NCBI RefSeq assembly: GCF_041429785.1
Contig: NZ_CP163423.1
Location: 1,736,001-1,800,000, forward strand
DNA length: 64,000 bases
Direction: 5' to 3'
DNA from: Fretibacter rubidus
Lineage (GTDB): Bacteria; Pseudomonadota; Alphaproteobacteria; Caulobacterales; Maricaulaceae
Position numbers and translations under genes: made by a program. Below are positions 1 to 8,940 of the stretch, piece after piece (positions within the stretch are counted from its first letter, which is position 1; the number at the start of each line of letters is the position of its first letter). The notes under the pieces were generated by a model that searched no databases, was not told the origin of the DNA, and worked only from the letters and a program-made list of their open reading frames with translations.

Positions 1-791
1 TTACAGGCGCATCCTCAGGCATTGGGGCGGCTCTCGCCAAAGTGTTTTCCGATGCAGGCTCTGACATTATTTTGTCAGGACGTAATATTGCCGCCCTCGA
101 AAGTGTTGCCGACGCATTGTCAACCAAAACTCTGATTTTACCTTTTGAGGTCACGGATTATGAGGGCCTGAAATCCCATGTTGATGAGGCCTGGAACTGG
201 TTGGGTCACGTGGACATATTGATAAACAACGCTGGTGTCAGTCAACGTAGTTTGGCCATTCACACAAAGCCGCAGGTTTATACAGATTTACTAAATATTG
301 ATCTCATCGCACCGATTTGGCTGACCCAATTAAATCTTCCGAACATGGTAGAGTTAGGCGGAGCGCATATAGTTGCTATTAGCTCTATTGCAGGGCGTAT
401 TGGCGCACCACTTCGCACAGCATATTCTGCTGCAAAGCATGGGCTCATTGGATATATGGACGCGCTGAGGGCTGAAGTTGAGCTTCACCATAGTATCCAT
501 GTGACCAATGTTCTTCCCGGGGCAATCGCAACCAATGTTGCCCACAACGCGCTGACGAAGGACGGCACGAAACTCGGTAAGTCCGCCGAGAATATTGATA
601 ATGGCGATGACCCTTTAGATTGCGCGAGAGCTATATTAGAAGCCGTTCAAAATAGAAAGCCGGAACTTATCCACGCCAATAGCTTTGAACTTAACATCAC
701 CAATTTGCGCCACAGCGATCCAGATGCATTTTTCAAAATGATTGGAGACGTCGGCGCGCAGACCGCGGCAGGCACAAAGAAGTGGGAGTGA
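1..791 (+). CDS. SDR family oxidoreductase (5' end outside window)
   Basis: The open frame runs in from the left edge. Its first residues are the nucleotide-binding motif TGASSGIG, so only about ten N-terminal residues are missing. An NNAG motif and the catalytic Ser/Tyr-Lys pattern (SSIAG, then YSAAKHG) follow, as in classical NAD(P)-dependent short-chain dehydrogenases. The C-terminal part resembles the DHRS7-like branch. The likely reaction is a hydroxyl/ketone interconversion; the substrate cannot be told. It points towards the neighbouring OYE gene (convergent) and is the first of several SDRs in this catabolic region. The internal GTG at 42 is not a credible start because it would remove the Rossmann motif. 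Confidence 0.9.
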   Translation, partial: TGASSGIGAALAKVFSDAGSDIILSGRNIAALESVADALSTKTLILPFEVTDYEGLKSHVDEAWNWLGHVDILINNAGVSQRSLAIHTKPQVYTDLLNIDLIAPIWLTQLNLPNMVELGGAHIVAISSIAGRIGAPLRTAYSAAKHGLIGYMDALRAEVELHHSIHVTNVLPGAIATNVAHNALTKDGTKLGKSAENIDNGDDPLDCARAILEAVQNRKPELIHANSFELNITNLRHSDPDAFFKMIGDVGAQTAAGTKKWE

Positions 792-876
792 GGATACAAA
801 AGATAGTAAATAGTGACGACTGTACTTTTTATATTCTCGCCATTCGAAATGTCGTTATTCATCCTGCCCTTTTAAC

Positions 877-1920
877 TTAATAATCAATATAACCCTCAGG
901 CCCGGGCGTATACATCAGCTTGTAATTTGGTTTCGTCAGCTCTTGGTCCAGTTTAAATTTTTCGACCAAATTCGGATTAGAGATGTAATGACGTCCAAAG
1001 CTTATGGCGTCAGCCTGCTCTGCCGCGAGAGCCCGGTTTCCTCGTTCTAAATCATAGCTGTCATTTAAGATAACCGGGCCGTCAAATTCAGATGCAAGCG
1101 CGATATTATCAACGCCCGCCTTCATGCGAATAACATGCAGATAGGCGAGGCGCATTGGGTTTATGATTTTTATAAGGGCGCGGAATGTTTCTTCTGGGTT
1201 ATCATCGCTTAAGTCATTAAATGGATTGCCGGGACAAATACGGATGCCAACACGCCCTGCCCCGACCTCTTGCGTTATTGCGTCTAAGACCTCGATTACA
1301 AACCGCAAACGGTTTTCCAGTGAGCCGCCATACTCATCACTGCGCTTATTCGTTCCCGTCGATAAAAACTGCGCAGGAAGATAGCCACTCGTGCAGTGAA
1401 GTTCTACGCCGTCACACCCCGCCGCCACTGCTTTACGCGCAGCCTCACGGAAATCTTGAACAGTTTGCTTTATATCTGTGAGGGTCATGGCTTCAGGTTC
1501 TTCAAACGGCACCATACCAGCAGCGTCTGTGTACATTTCACCCTCAGCCTTAATCGCACTTGGCGCAAGCGTACGGGAACCATCAGGTTTATTGTGAGCA
1601 CTCGCCACGCGCCCACAATGCATTAACTGCATGACAATTTTGCCACCTTTCGCGTGAACAGCTTGCACGACGGAGGCCCAGCCCTTGACCTGCGCATCCG
1701 TTACGATACCGGGCGTGCGAACATAGCCCTTGCCGTCAAAACTTGGGTAAACACCTTCTGTGATGATTAGCCCCGCGCTTGCACGCTGCGCATAATATTC
1801 GACATTCATCGCTGATGGGGCATCATTCTCATTGGCACGCGAGCGCGTCATCGGCGCCATAAAAATACGGTTCGCACAATGGATATCGCCGAGCTGTATT
1901 GGGTCAAAAAGTGTTGGCAT
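877..1920 (-). CDS. Old Yellow Enzyme family ene-reductase with atypical active site
   Basis: This is a 347-residue FMN-dependent NADH:flavin oxidoreductase of the OYE/NemA type, complete from MPTLFDPIQLGD to the end of the TIM barrel, expected to reduce activated C=C bonds. The substrate-binding stretch reads VELHCTSGYL. His175 and Tyr180 are in place, but the second His/Asn ligand (HxxH or HxxN in the family) is Ser178. This may shift substrate preference or weaken carbonyl binding. It is the second gene of a two-gene minus-strand operon, 8 bp after the SnoaL-like gene, whose promoter lies in the 2.6-2.7 kb divergent region. Confidence 0.9.
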   Translation of the reverse strand: MPTLFDPIQLGDIHCANRIFMAPMTRSRANENDAPSAMNVEYYAQRASAGLIITEGVYPSFDGKGYVRTPGIVTDAQVKGWASVVQAVHAKGGKIVMQLMHCGRVASAHNKPDGSRTLAPSAIKAEGEMYTDAAGMVPFEEPEAMTLTDIKQTVQDFREAARKAVAAGCDGVELHCTSGYLPAQFLSTGTNKRSDEYGGSLENRLRFVIEVLDAITQEVGAGRVGIRICPGNPFNDLSDDNPEETFRALIKIINPMRLAYLHVIRMKAGVDNIALASEFDGPVILNDSYDLERGNRALAAEQADAISFGRHYISNPNLVEKFKLDQELTKPNYKLMYTPGPEGYIDY

Positions 1921-1928
1921 AATCGGGA

Positions 1929-2579
1929 CTATCTCACTCTTATTTTTGGGAATTTTGCATTGCGGCGCATGGTTTTTAGAAACTGTCCAATCGGTGCCGC
2001 TTTAGCGACTTCGGGTAATATATCACGATTAGGCTTTTGCTCCCAAAAGGCTTTCCAGCTTGGGAAAAGTTCATGATACGCGCCGTCATAAGCCTCACGG
2101 TCAGGCCAACGCATTTTATTGCCTCCGACGGGCGGCGCATTTAAATCCGTCGCATACCAATAACACGGCAAGCGGCGGCGGAAATACCAGACGCCGTCTA
2201 TGCGCTCATAATTATCCCAGTAAATCATTTGCATAATGACCCAGTCAATGCCGCCATCCTTGCGCGGCGTTTCATGTTCATTCTTGGAATAAACAATTCC
2301 ATGAGCATGGTCGGCATCATCAAATTCGATGATATGATTTCCAATATGGTGAGACGTGCCTGTAAACTGTTGGCGCAATGTGTCATCAAGCCAAGCTTTC
2401 ATATGTGCGCGGCCGCTGAGCTCACGGCTGATACGAATATCATGCGCGAATAAATTCACATGAGCATCAAGGTCTCGCATATCGAGTGACAACGAATATT
2501 TCGCAGCGAGCTGTCGTATGGCGTCTAGCGATTCCAATCGGTCGATGCGTTGATCAACTGTCATATCTGAATGCGGCAT
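1929..2579 (-). CDS. SnoaL/NTF2-like protein
   Basis: A 216-residue protein with the SnoaL_4-type cone fold signature: an N-terminal helix (IDRLESLDAIRQLAAKYSLSLD), a central FAHD region and aromatic-rich strands. Members act as small isomerases, hydratases or dehydratases, or as ring-hydroxylating dioxygenase beta-like subunits; the exact reaction is not predictable. AAGGA lies upstream of the ATG. First gene of the operon with the OYE gene. Two further SnoaL-like genes lie at 4.4 and 29.6 kb, which is a common pattern in steroid and terpenoid degradation clusters. Confidence 0.8.
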   Translation of the reverse strand: MPHSDMTVDQRIDRLESLDAIRQLAAKYSLSLDMRDLDAHVNLFAHDIRISRELSGRAHMKAWLDDTLRQQFTGTSHHIGNHIIEFDDADHAHGIVYSKNEHETPRKDGGIDWVIMQMIYWDNYERIDGVWYFRRRLPCYWYATDLNAPPVGGNKMRWPDREAYDGAYHELFPSWKAFWEQKPNRDILPEVAKAAPIGQFLKTMRRNAKFPKIRVR

Positions 2580-2639
2580 AATATGTCCTTCTACTGTTAT
2601 TTATATGGCATGCAAATACGTGTTTAACAAAAGTAAAAT

Positions 2640-2708
2640 TACGCAAATAACGATATTTCTTTGACTATTCATGTGTAATGCGTATTTATTAGCAAGAAAT
2701 TTTACGCA
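2640..2708. promoter_or_regulatory. Operator A: three 6-bp half-sites, 39/24 bp geometry
   Basis: TACGCA at 2640-2645, TGCGTA at 2679-2684 and TACGCA at 2703-2708. Start-to-start spacing is 39 then 24 bp, total 63. The 24-bp inverted pair is next to the flavin reductase start. A possible sigma70-like promoter, TTGACT (2661-2666) with TATTTA (2683-2688, 16 bp spacer), overlaps the middle half-site, so binding here could block transcription. The region is divergent between the SnoaL/OYE operon and the flavin reductase operon. The half-sites are seen directly; the regulatory role is inferred from recurrence at seven other loci. Confidence 0.75.
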
Positions 2709-2721
2709 ATAGGAGATTTCC

Positions 2722-3672
2722 GTGTCCGATGCAGACCCTCGTGAGTTTAGAAACGCCTTAGGCCAATTTGCCACGGGCGTTACGGTTGTGACAACAACAA
2801 ATGAAGCCGGCGAACCCGTTGGCGTGACTGCAAGCAGTTTTAACTCCGTTTCGCTCGACCCGCCCCTTGTACTTTGGTCGCTTGCGAAGACATCCAACTC
2901 GATGCCCGCCTATCAGAGTTCCGGCGGCTTCAACGTCCATATTTTAGCGTCGCATCAAGACAGCCTATCAAACACATTTGCCCGCCCAAGTGAAAACAAT
3001 TTCGCAGATGTAAATTGGAAACCATGCGATTCTGGCCACCCTGTACTTCCCGAATACGCCACCCTCTTTCGCTGTGAAACTCAATACCAGTATGAAGGTG
3101 GCGACCATGTTATTTTTGTCGGTAAAGTTGTAGAGTTTGAAACCCATAATTACCCGGTGCTCGTCTTTCATGGCGGCAAATATGCCGACGCAAAAGTCAA
3201 ACCGAAGAAACCTGAAATCAACTTACCTTCGGTCGATGTCGAAAGTGGTCAATATACAGAAGAGTTCTTATTATACCTCGTCTCGCGGGCCCATTTTCAA
3301 AGCTCCTACCCTATTCGGAAAGCTTGCTATGACGTTGGCATGAGCGAGCCTGAGTATTTTTGCCTGTCTTTATTATCTATGAACGGCTCCCTCAGCCGCG
3401 ATGAGATTGTCTCACGGCTTGAGCACACGGGCCATCATCCCGATGAGGAAATCTTTGCGCGGCTCGTGCGCAAAAACTGGGTCACTGATGACACTAAGGC
3501 CATATCCATTAGCGATATTGGCCGTGAGAAATTTATTCAACTGCTGGCTCAATCCAAAGCTATGGAAGAACAGCTGACAAAATATTTCACAGATGATGAA
3601 ATTGACGGCGCAAAAGCGTTCCTCAAAAAACTCATCACAATTACTGGCCAAGATATTCCGGAGTTATGGTAA
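2722..3672 (+). CDS. Flavin reductase with C-terminal MarR-like domain (monooxygenase reductase component)
   Basis: 316 residues. Residues 1-165 form an HpaC/HsaB-type flavin reductase split barrel (FATGVTVVTT, GVTASSFNSVSLDPPL), which supplies reduced flavin to a two-component monooxygenase. Residues 175-316 look like a MarR-type winged helix. This layout and length match the reductase component (C1) of Acinetobacter p-hydroxyphenylacetate hydroxylase, where the MarR-like part gates activity in response to substrate; the same control here is inference. GTG start with AGGAG upstream. No acyl-CoA-dehydrogenase-like oxygenase partner is adjacent. First gene of a three-gene operon. Confidence 0.85.
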   Translation: MSDADPREFRNALGQFATGVTVVTTTNEAGEPVGVTASSFNSVSLDPPLVLWSLAKTSNSMPAYQSSGGFNVHILASHQDSLSNTFARPSENNFADVNWKPCDSGHPVLPEYATLFRCETQYQYEGGDHVIFVGKVVEFETHNYPVLVFHGGKYADAKVKPKKPEINLPSVDVESGQYTEEFLLYLVSRAHFQSSYPIRKACYDVGMSEPEYFCLSLLSMNGSLSRDEIVSRLEHTGHHPDEEIFARLVRKNWVTDDTKAISISDIGREKFIQLLAQSKAMEEQLTKYFTDDEIDGAKAFLKKLITITGQDIPELW

Positions 3673-4418
3673 TGCTAAACGACAAAGTAGCTCTTATTAC
3701 AGGCGGTGGCCAAGGTGTTGGACAAGGTATTGCCTTGGCTCTCGCCGCCCAAGGCGCTCATGTTATCGTAACTGGACGCACGCTGAACAAATGCGAAACA
3801 ACGGCGGATTTAATCCGCCAGCGCGGTGTCAAAGCCCTCCCTTTGCGCTGTGACGTCAAATCCAAAGACGACCTACAGTCCATCGTTGATGCCACGGTTA
3901 AAGAATTTGGTCGGTTGGATATTCTAGTCAACAACGCCCAAGAGGTTGCACGCGGTCCCCTGCTCAGCCTCACGGATGAGCAAATGAACGGAAATTGGGA
4001 GTCTGGCCCCCTAGCCACGCACCGATTGATGAAAATGGCCTATCCGCATCTCAAAGAAACGAAGGGCTGCATTATTAATATGTGCAGTTCCGTTATGCGG
4101 CGCTGGGACGTTGCTACTTATGGCGCTTATGCTGCGGTGAAAGCGGCGACCGAGCAGCTCACGCGTGCAGGCGCATGCGAATGGGGTAAAGATGGCATCC
4201 GTGTGAACGCTATTATGCCTCATGCAAAATCTCCGGCTCTCGCCGGATGGATGAAAGCAAACCCGGTCGAAGCTGAGCATTTTCAAAAAGGTATTCCGCT
4301 GGGCTATGTCGGCGAATGTGAAGAGGACATCGGCGCATTTGTTGCAATGATGTGTGCTGAAAGCTCTCGTTACCTCACAGGGCAAATTATTGGTCTTGAT
4401 GGCGGACAAGCATTTTAA
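3672..4418 (+). CDS. SDR family oxidoreductase
   Basis: A classical SDR of 248 residues with TGGGQGVG near the N terminus, NNAQE in place of NNAG, and SSVMRRW followed by Tyr-xxx-Lys (YAAVK). The ATG at 3672 is chosen because it overlaps the stop of the flavin reductase (TAATG) and has GGAG about 8 bp upstream; the alternative ATG at 3666 sits too close to that GGAG. Translational coupling to the reductase implies a shared pathway step. Ends with a GLDGGQAF tail typical of the family. Substrate unknown. Confidence 0.88.
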   Translation: MLNDKVALITGGGQGVGQGIALALAAQGAHVIVTGRTLNKCETTADLIRQRGVKALPLRCDVKSKDDLQSIVDATVKEFGRLDILVNNAQEVARGPLLSLTDEQMNGNWESGPLATHRLMKMAYPHLKETKGCIINMCSSVMRRWDVATYGAYAAVKAATEQLTRAGACEWGKDGIRVNAIMPHAKSPALAGWMKANPVEAEHFQKGIPLGYVGECEEDIGAFVAMMCAESSRYLTGQIIGLDGGQAF

Positions 4419-4442
4419 ATTACTTTATAATCGGAGGCTCCA

Positions 4443-5003
4443 ATGACGCGCGATGAGAAAATTGACGTCATGCTGGATAAGCATGAAATCACGGAGCTGC
4501 TTTACGCTTATTGCAATGCCGCTGACCGCCATGACCACGTAAAAATGCGTAGCCTTTATCATGAGGATGCTTGGGACGATCATGGGTCCTTTTTTAAAGG
4601 CCCTGCGATGGAGTTCATTGATATGCTGCCTGAAATTCAAGCGCCAATGGAAATCCTTCATCACAACATCACGAGTAAAAATATCTCGCTTGGTGTTAAT
4701 GGCGACCCCAACAAAGCCGAAGGCGAGATATACATGATCGCCTTTCACAAATTTAAAATTGAGGATGGCAGTTCCGCAGACTTATTGGTTGGCGGTCGCT
4801 ACTTTGATAATTATGAGAAGCGAGATGGCGTCTGGAAATTCAGCTTTCGCGCCGCAGGAGCCGATTGGGCTTATTACAATTCACCCAGTCAAACGGCTAT
4901 GGACCATCCGATGATTGCCGCGACGTATATTGCGACGCCCGGCCCGACCGATCCATCCTATCAATTTTTTAAGACCATGAAATTTGGTCAAAAAATCAAA
5001 TAA
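4443..5003 (+). CDS. SnoaL/NTF2-like protein
   Basis: A 186-residue SnoaL_4-like protein. The N-terminal helix (DKHEITELLYAYCNAADRHD) is followed by a YHEDAWDDHG stretch that matches the acid/base region of this fold, then by aromatic strands (YFDNYEKRDGVWKF). GGAGG stands just upstream of the ATG. Third gene of the 2.7-5.0 kb operon, convergent with the lipoprotein hydrolase gene. Probably a dehydratase or isomerase of a cyclic intermediate; this is inferred from the family only. Confidence 0.8.
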   Translation: MTRDEKIDVMLDKHEITELLYAYCNAADRHDHVKMRSLYHEDAWDDHGSFFKGPAMEFIDMLPEIQAPMEILHHNITSKNISLGVNGDPNKAEGEIYMIAFHKFKIEDGSSADLLVGGRYFDNYEKRDGVWKFSFRAAGADWAYYNSPSQTAMDHPMIAATYIATPGPTDPSYQFFKTMKFGQKIK

Positions 5004-5017
5004 GGCAAATTTGCACC

Positions 5018-6163
5018 TTACAGACCGAAAACGCGTTTCATAAAGTCGAGTTGCCAAGCTTTGCTTTTAGCATCCGCTTGGGGATTGTTACCCACCGTGT
5101 ATCCTTGGCCAACACAGCCGCCCACAAGCTCGCCTAAAGTTGAGCGAACATAGGCTCGTTCATTACGCGTCATGTCAGGCTCTGGCTGAAAACGGCTCTT
5201 TTTACCGTCGACCAGGAACGTACCTTTTTTAGAATCGAATGAAAACTTACACCCCCGCACAAATCCACCTGGAAATTCAGATAATGGCGTCGCATTTTCC
5301 CACGCATGTCCCGCACCCGCAATGACATGACTTTCAACGGAACTTCCGCCTGCTTCCAGGTCTTTATAAACTGACTGGCAGAGCTCAGGGTCAACTGTAT
5401 TGTCGACGTCTCCGTGAATCGCGAGATAAGGCGCGCCCGTCGTTCCCGTGTGTCCTAAGGTTTGATGGCACGGACCGTAAATATCCATATGCAAGGCAAA
5501 AGGCGGCACATCAGGGGCCATAATTTTCTTGAGCCTGTCATCTAATACATATCGGGTCGCCATGCCGCCATAACTATACCCCGTCACTCCAATGCGTTTG
5601 GCATCAATAGCAGGGTGAGTCCCAAGCACTTTCAACGCCGAATAAGCATCAGACATAATGTCGACTTCGGTCGTGATCATGGTTTTCATGACATAGGGCG
5701 TATCCGCAACCACACCTCTTGGAGCATAATAATCGACCACAAGGGCCGCAATTCCATTTTCAGAAAACAGCTTCGCATATTCAAATTCACGGCCCTCAGC
5801 AATGCCTCCACTACCATGGAGAATAACGATTGCGGGAACCGGGTCTTGCGCTGATGCACCCTCGGGCAGGACCAACGTGCCCATACCTGTACTCTCAGGA
5901 AGGTCATCATAGCCGTTTAAAACACGCGAAAAATCATAGGGACTTTTGATTGGAAAATAGATTTCTCCGGATTGCTCAGCCTCAAGGCTTGTCTGTGGCT
6001 TCGGAAGGCTTGGAAACTCAGGAAGCGGCAAAACTTTTCGAACATTCGTATCAACCGCTGTGACCTCAGGTTCAAATGCTGTATCAGTATTGGTTCCGTC
6101 ACCCGAAGGTTGGCAGGCCGCCACAAACAATAGTGCCGTAGTCACCGTTAGAAACTGTTTCAT
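5018..6163 (-). CDS. Exported dienelactone-hydrolase-family lipoprotein
   Basis: A 381-residue alpha/beta hydrolase. Lipobox VAAC places the lipidated cysteine at residue 17, so the enzyme should sit in the periplasm, anchored to a membrane. The nucleophile elbow is GYSYGG, with a later HGDVDNTVDP segment (acid) and GAGHAW (histidine), so the triad looks complete. The ATG at 6163 is preferred because GAGG lies upstream; the TTG at 6175 has no support. Likely hydrolyses an ester or lactone on the incoming substrate. Second gene after the SDR at 6207-7097. Confidence 0.85.
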   Translation of the reverse strand: MKQFLTVTTALLFVAACQPSGDGTNTDTAFEPEVTAVDTNVRKVLPLPEFPSLPKPQTSLEAEQSGEIYFPIKSPYDFSRVLNGYDDLPESTGMGTLVLPEGASAQDPVPAIVILHGSGGIAEGREFEYAKLFSENGIAALVVDYYAPRGVVADTPYVMKTMITTEVDIMSDAYSALKVLGTHPAIDAKRIGVTGYSYGGMATRYVLDDRLKKIMAPDVPPFALHMDIYGPCHQTLGHTGTTGAPYLAIHGDVDNTVDPELCQSVYKDLEAGGSSVESHVIAGAGHAWENATPLSEFPGGFVRGCKFSFDSKKGTFLVDGKKSRFQPEPDMTRNERAYVRSTLGELVGGCVGQGYTVGNNPQADAKSKAWQLDFMKRVFGL

Positions 6164-6206
6164 ATATCCTCGCAAAGCTTAGCAGACTGATTTTACAGAT
6201 TTAAGT

Positions 6207-7097
6207 TTAATAGACGCGCGCAGGGTTTGGTTCGTTTGGTGAGCCAAGCATTTCCCGATAAGACGGCGGCTGCTTATCGCCACGGTCTTTAAGTTTATAC
6301 CGTTTTTCTGCCACTTCCGCACCAATCAAAGTATGCCCGCTTATCTCTGACGCTTTAGGATCAGATGCAATGGCGTGAAGAATATGACCCGTAAACTGAG
6401 GTGTTTCTGCCAAAGCCATAAACTCAGTATACTGTTCTGGATGCACTTCGGCGGCAATCATCGCCCGTTCAGTCAATAGCGGGCCCATCCATATTGAAAC
6501 GGCTTGCACATTAAACGGCTCAAGATCGACAGCCATGTCATGGGCCATTTTGTCAACACCTGCTTTTTGCGCGCCGTATGCGGGGCCATGCATATAACAA
6601 CTGGCACCAAAAGAAGATCCAAACCCAATGAGACCGCTTTTTTGTTTTGCCATGATGTTAGCCGCATGCCAACTCGCGACATAGGAAGACCGCAGTCCGA
6701 CATCCATGATATATTGTGCGTCGAGCTCTTTCTCCCAAAATGGCTTCTGCTCAATCAGTTGATGATGAATATAGGCGGCATTATTCATAAGGATGTCGAG
6801 CTGTCCTTGCTCATCCATCACTTGTTCAAATAGCTTTTTTACCTGCGCGTCATCTGCGCTGTCGCAAATGACGGCAATTCCCTTGCCGCCCGCATCGGTC
6901 ACAGCTTGCGCTGTTTCCTCCACCGTCCCCGGTAGAGGCGTGCCGTCCCAACCCTTGGCGGCACCTACTTTTTTCGTGCGTCCTGTCACATATACGGTCA
7001 TGCCTTTTTCAGCCAGACCAAGCGCTATACCTTTACCGGCCCCGCGACTTGCACCGGTAACAATAGCAACGCGGGGTGCTTTTTTTGTATCTGACAT
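6207..7097 (-). CDS. SDR family oxidoreductase
   Basis: A 296-residue SDR with TGASRGAGKG cofactor motif, MNNAAY in place of NNAG, SSFGAS, and catalytic Tyr-xxx-Lys (YGAQK). It is longer than classical SDRs because of insertions after the cofactor motif, similar to DHRS1-like members. Start at 7097 is supported by GGAGG directly upstream; the TTG at 7109 lies before that site. It heads a minus-strand pair with the lipoprotein hydrolase (43 bp gap) and is divergent from the FAD dehydrogenase across operator B. Confidence 0.87.
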   Translation of the reverse strand: MSDTKKAPRVAIVTGASRGAGKGIALGLAEKGMTVYVTGRTKKVGAAKGWDGTPLPGTVEETAQAVTDAGGKGIAVICDSADDAQVKKLFEQVMDEQGQLDILMNNAAYIHHQLIEQKPFWEKELDAQYIMDVGLRSSYVASWHAANIMAKQKSGLIGFGSSFGASCYMHGPAYGAQKAGVDKMAHDMAVDLEPFNVQAVSIWMGPLLTERAMIAAEVHPEQYTEFMALAETPQFTGHILHAIASDPKASEISGHTLIGAEVAEKRYKLKDRGDKQPPSYREMLGSPNEPNPARVY

Positions 7098-7203
7098 AAT
7101 ATCCTCCAACTTTTTTTAAAACGATAGCATAAACCTCGATACGCGCAATATTTTTATACAAAACTACCGCTTATTGAGAATTATATGGATTATATTCTCA
7201 TTT

Positions 7204-7233
7204 TGCGTAATATTTAGGAAGAATAATTACGCA
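7204..7233. promoter_or_regulatory. Operator B: perfect inverted repeat, 24-bp half-site spacing
   Basis: TGCGTA at 7204-7209 and TACGCA at 7228-7233. The match extends to 10-bp arms, TTTGCGTAAT (7202-7211) and ATTACGCAAA (7226-7235), separated by 14 bp. It is preceded by TATTCTCATT, also seen at operators D and (nearly) G. The site lies just upstream of the FAD dehydrogenase start (7246). A degenerate TACCGC at 7165, 39 bp before, may be a weakened third half-site. Confidence 0.75.
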
Positions 7234-7245
7234 AAGGATATTGCC

Positions 7246-8940
7246 ATGGATAAGAATTGGCACTCATCAATCGAAGCCTGCGAAGTCGTAAATGACAGTG
7301 CAGACATACCCTGGGATGATCGCGCCGATGTCATTGTTATCGGGCTGGGCGCCGCAGGTGTGTCGTGCTCCCTCCAAGCGTTGGAACTGGGGCAATCCGT
7401 TATTGCCATTGACCGCTTTGACGGCGGCGGAGCGACCGTTGCAAGCGGCGGCGTGATATATGCAGGCGGCGGAACAGCCCCGCAATTAGATGCAGGTATC
7501 GAAGACACCCCAGAGAATATGTTCAACTATTTAAAAATGGAAGTCGGCGATATAATCAAGGACAGCACGCTGATGGACTTCTGTGAGCAAAGCGCACCGA
7601 CAATATCTTGGATGCAAAGCCACGGGGTTGATTTTAGATCAGATTACTGGCCCAACAAAACATCCTATCCCGCGCCTGAGTATTTTCTTTATCATTCCGA
7701 TAATTCGTTGATTGAAAGCTATAAGGCCAAAGCCAAACCGGCTGCGCGCGGACATCGCGGCTACGTCCCTATTGAAAAAGGCCGCAAAGCACAAAATCTT
7801 GGCGGCGCTCTTTTCGATCCTCTTTTACACAGTGCAATTGAGCTTGGCCTGAAACTAAAGACCTATTCAGAGGCTCGGCAACTCGTGACTGACGATAGCG
7901 GCAAGATTATTGGTGTAAAAATTCTGACATTTCCGGACCCTGCTATTCAACAGGAATATCAAGCCATGCGAAAAAAAGCGCAACGCCTCATGACGATATA
8001 CCCTTCCGTTCTGCCGGGCTTCTCATACTTCATGCGCAAAGCCCTGAAAATTTTGGCGCAAGCGGCAGCGTTAGAAACTCAACGAAGCGCGCATTATATC
8101 CGTGCCAATAAAGGCGTGTTGCTATCGGCTGGGGGTTTTGTCTTTAACCGAAAAATGCTCAAAGAGCATGCCCCAAAATATCGACGTTGTTTCCCACTAG
8201 GAACGGATGGAGATGACGGTGCAGGCATACGTTTAGGCCAATCCGCAGGCGGCGCCGTTGGCAATATGGATCGCGCCACAGCTTGGCGCTTTATTAATCC
8301 GCCGCTCTCTTTTGCAAGAGGCATGATTGTGAACGGCCAAGGTCAGCGGTTTATAAATGAAATGGTTTACGGCGCGACGCTGGGTGTTGAGCTTGCAGAA
8401 AATCAGCAGGGTAAAGCTTGGCTAATACTCGACAAAGAAATGGTGAAACGTTCAATGAAGGACGTTTCAGGAAAAAAGGCGCTGGCGTTTCAAAAAGCAC
8501 TGGCAAAGCTGAATGTTTACTTTGGATCTACAAAAGCCACTACAATTGAAAAATTAGCCGAAAAAATTGGAATTGATGGCAACGCGCTTCGCAATACGCT
8601 TGCCACTTATAATGCGGTTGGCAAAGGCGAAATAAGCGATGATTTCGGCAAAGGCGTTGATGATATTGCGACTCTACAGTCCTCGCCCTATTACGCTATT
8701 GATATCGGGTTACAGGCTAAATTGTTCCCCTGCCCTGCATTAACTTTGGGGGGTTTACGGGTCGAAGAAACAACAGGCCAGGTTCTCACGGGCGATGGAC
8801 AAACCTTGGCTGGGTTATATGCAGCTGGACGCAATGCCATAGGGGTGGCGTCTTGGAACTATGTCAGTGGGTTATCTATTGCAGATGGCATATATTCAGG
8901 CAGACGTGCAGCGCGAGCCATGGCCCGCCCTAATCCTTAG
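7246..8940 (+). CDS. FAD-dependent dehydrogenase (fumarate reductase / 3-ketosteroid dehydrogenase superfamily)
   Basis: A 564-residue FAD_binding_2 protein. Near residue 30 it has the dinucleotide motif VIGLGAAG, then GGGATVASGGVIYAGGG, and a C-terminal FAD-contact region ending in AAGRNAIGVASWNYVSG. It probably oxidises or reduces a C-C bond next to a carbonyl. It is more distant from true KstD than the enzyme at 18.8 kb, whose C-terminal TYPGAG it lacks. The ATG at 7246 is preferred over 7174 because AAAGGA precedes it and homology begins there; the upstream part holds operator B. Confidence 0.87.
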   Translation: MDKNWHSSIEACEVVNDSADIPWDDRADVIVIGLGAAGVSCSLQALELGQSVIAIDRFDGGGATVASGGVIYAGGGTAPQLDAGIEDTPENMFNYLKMEVGDIIKDSTLMDFCEQSAPTISWMQSHGVDFRSDYWPNKTSYPAPEYFLYHSDNSLIESYKAKAKPAARGHRGYVPIEKGRKAQNLGGALFDPLLHSAIELGLKLKTYSEARQLVTDDSGKIIGVKILTFPDPAIQQEYQAMRKKAQRLMTIYPSVLPGFSYFMRKALKILAQAAALETQRSAHYIRANKGVLLSAGGFVFNRKMLKEHAPKYRRCFPLGTDGDDGAGIRLGQSAGGAVGNMDRATAWRFINPPLSFARGMIVNGQGQRFINEMVYGATLGVELAENQQGKAWLILDKEMVKRSMKDVSGKKALAFQKALAKLNVYFGSTKATTIEKLAEKIGIDGNALRNTLATYNAVGKGEISDDFGKGVDDIATLQSSPYYAIDIGLQAKLFPCPALTLGGLRVEETTGQVLTGDGQTLAGLYAAGRNAIGVASWNYVSGLSIADGIYSGRRAARAMARPNP

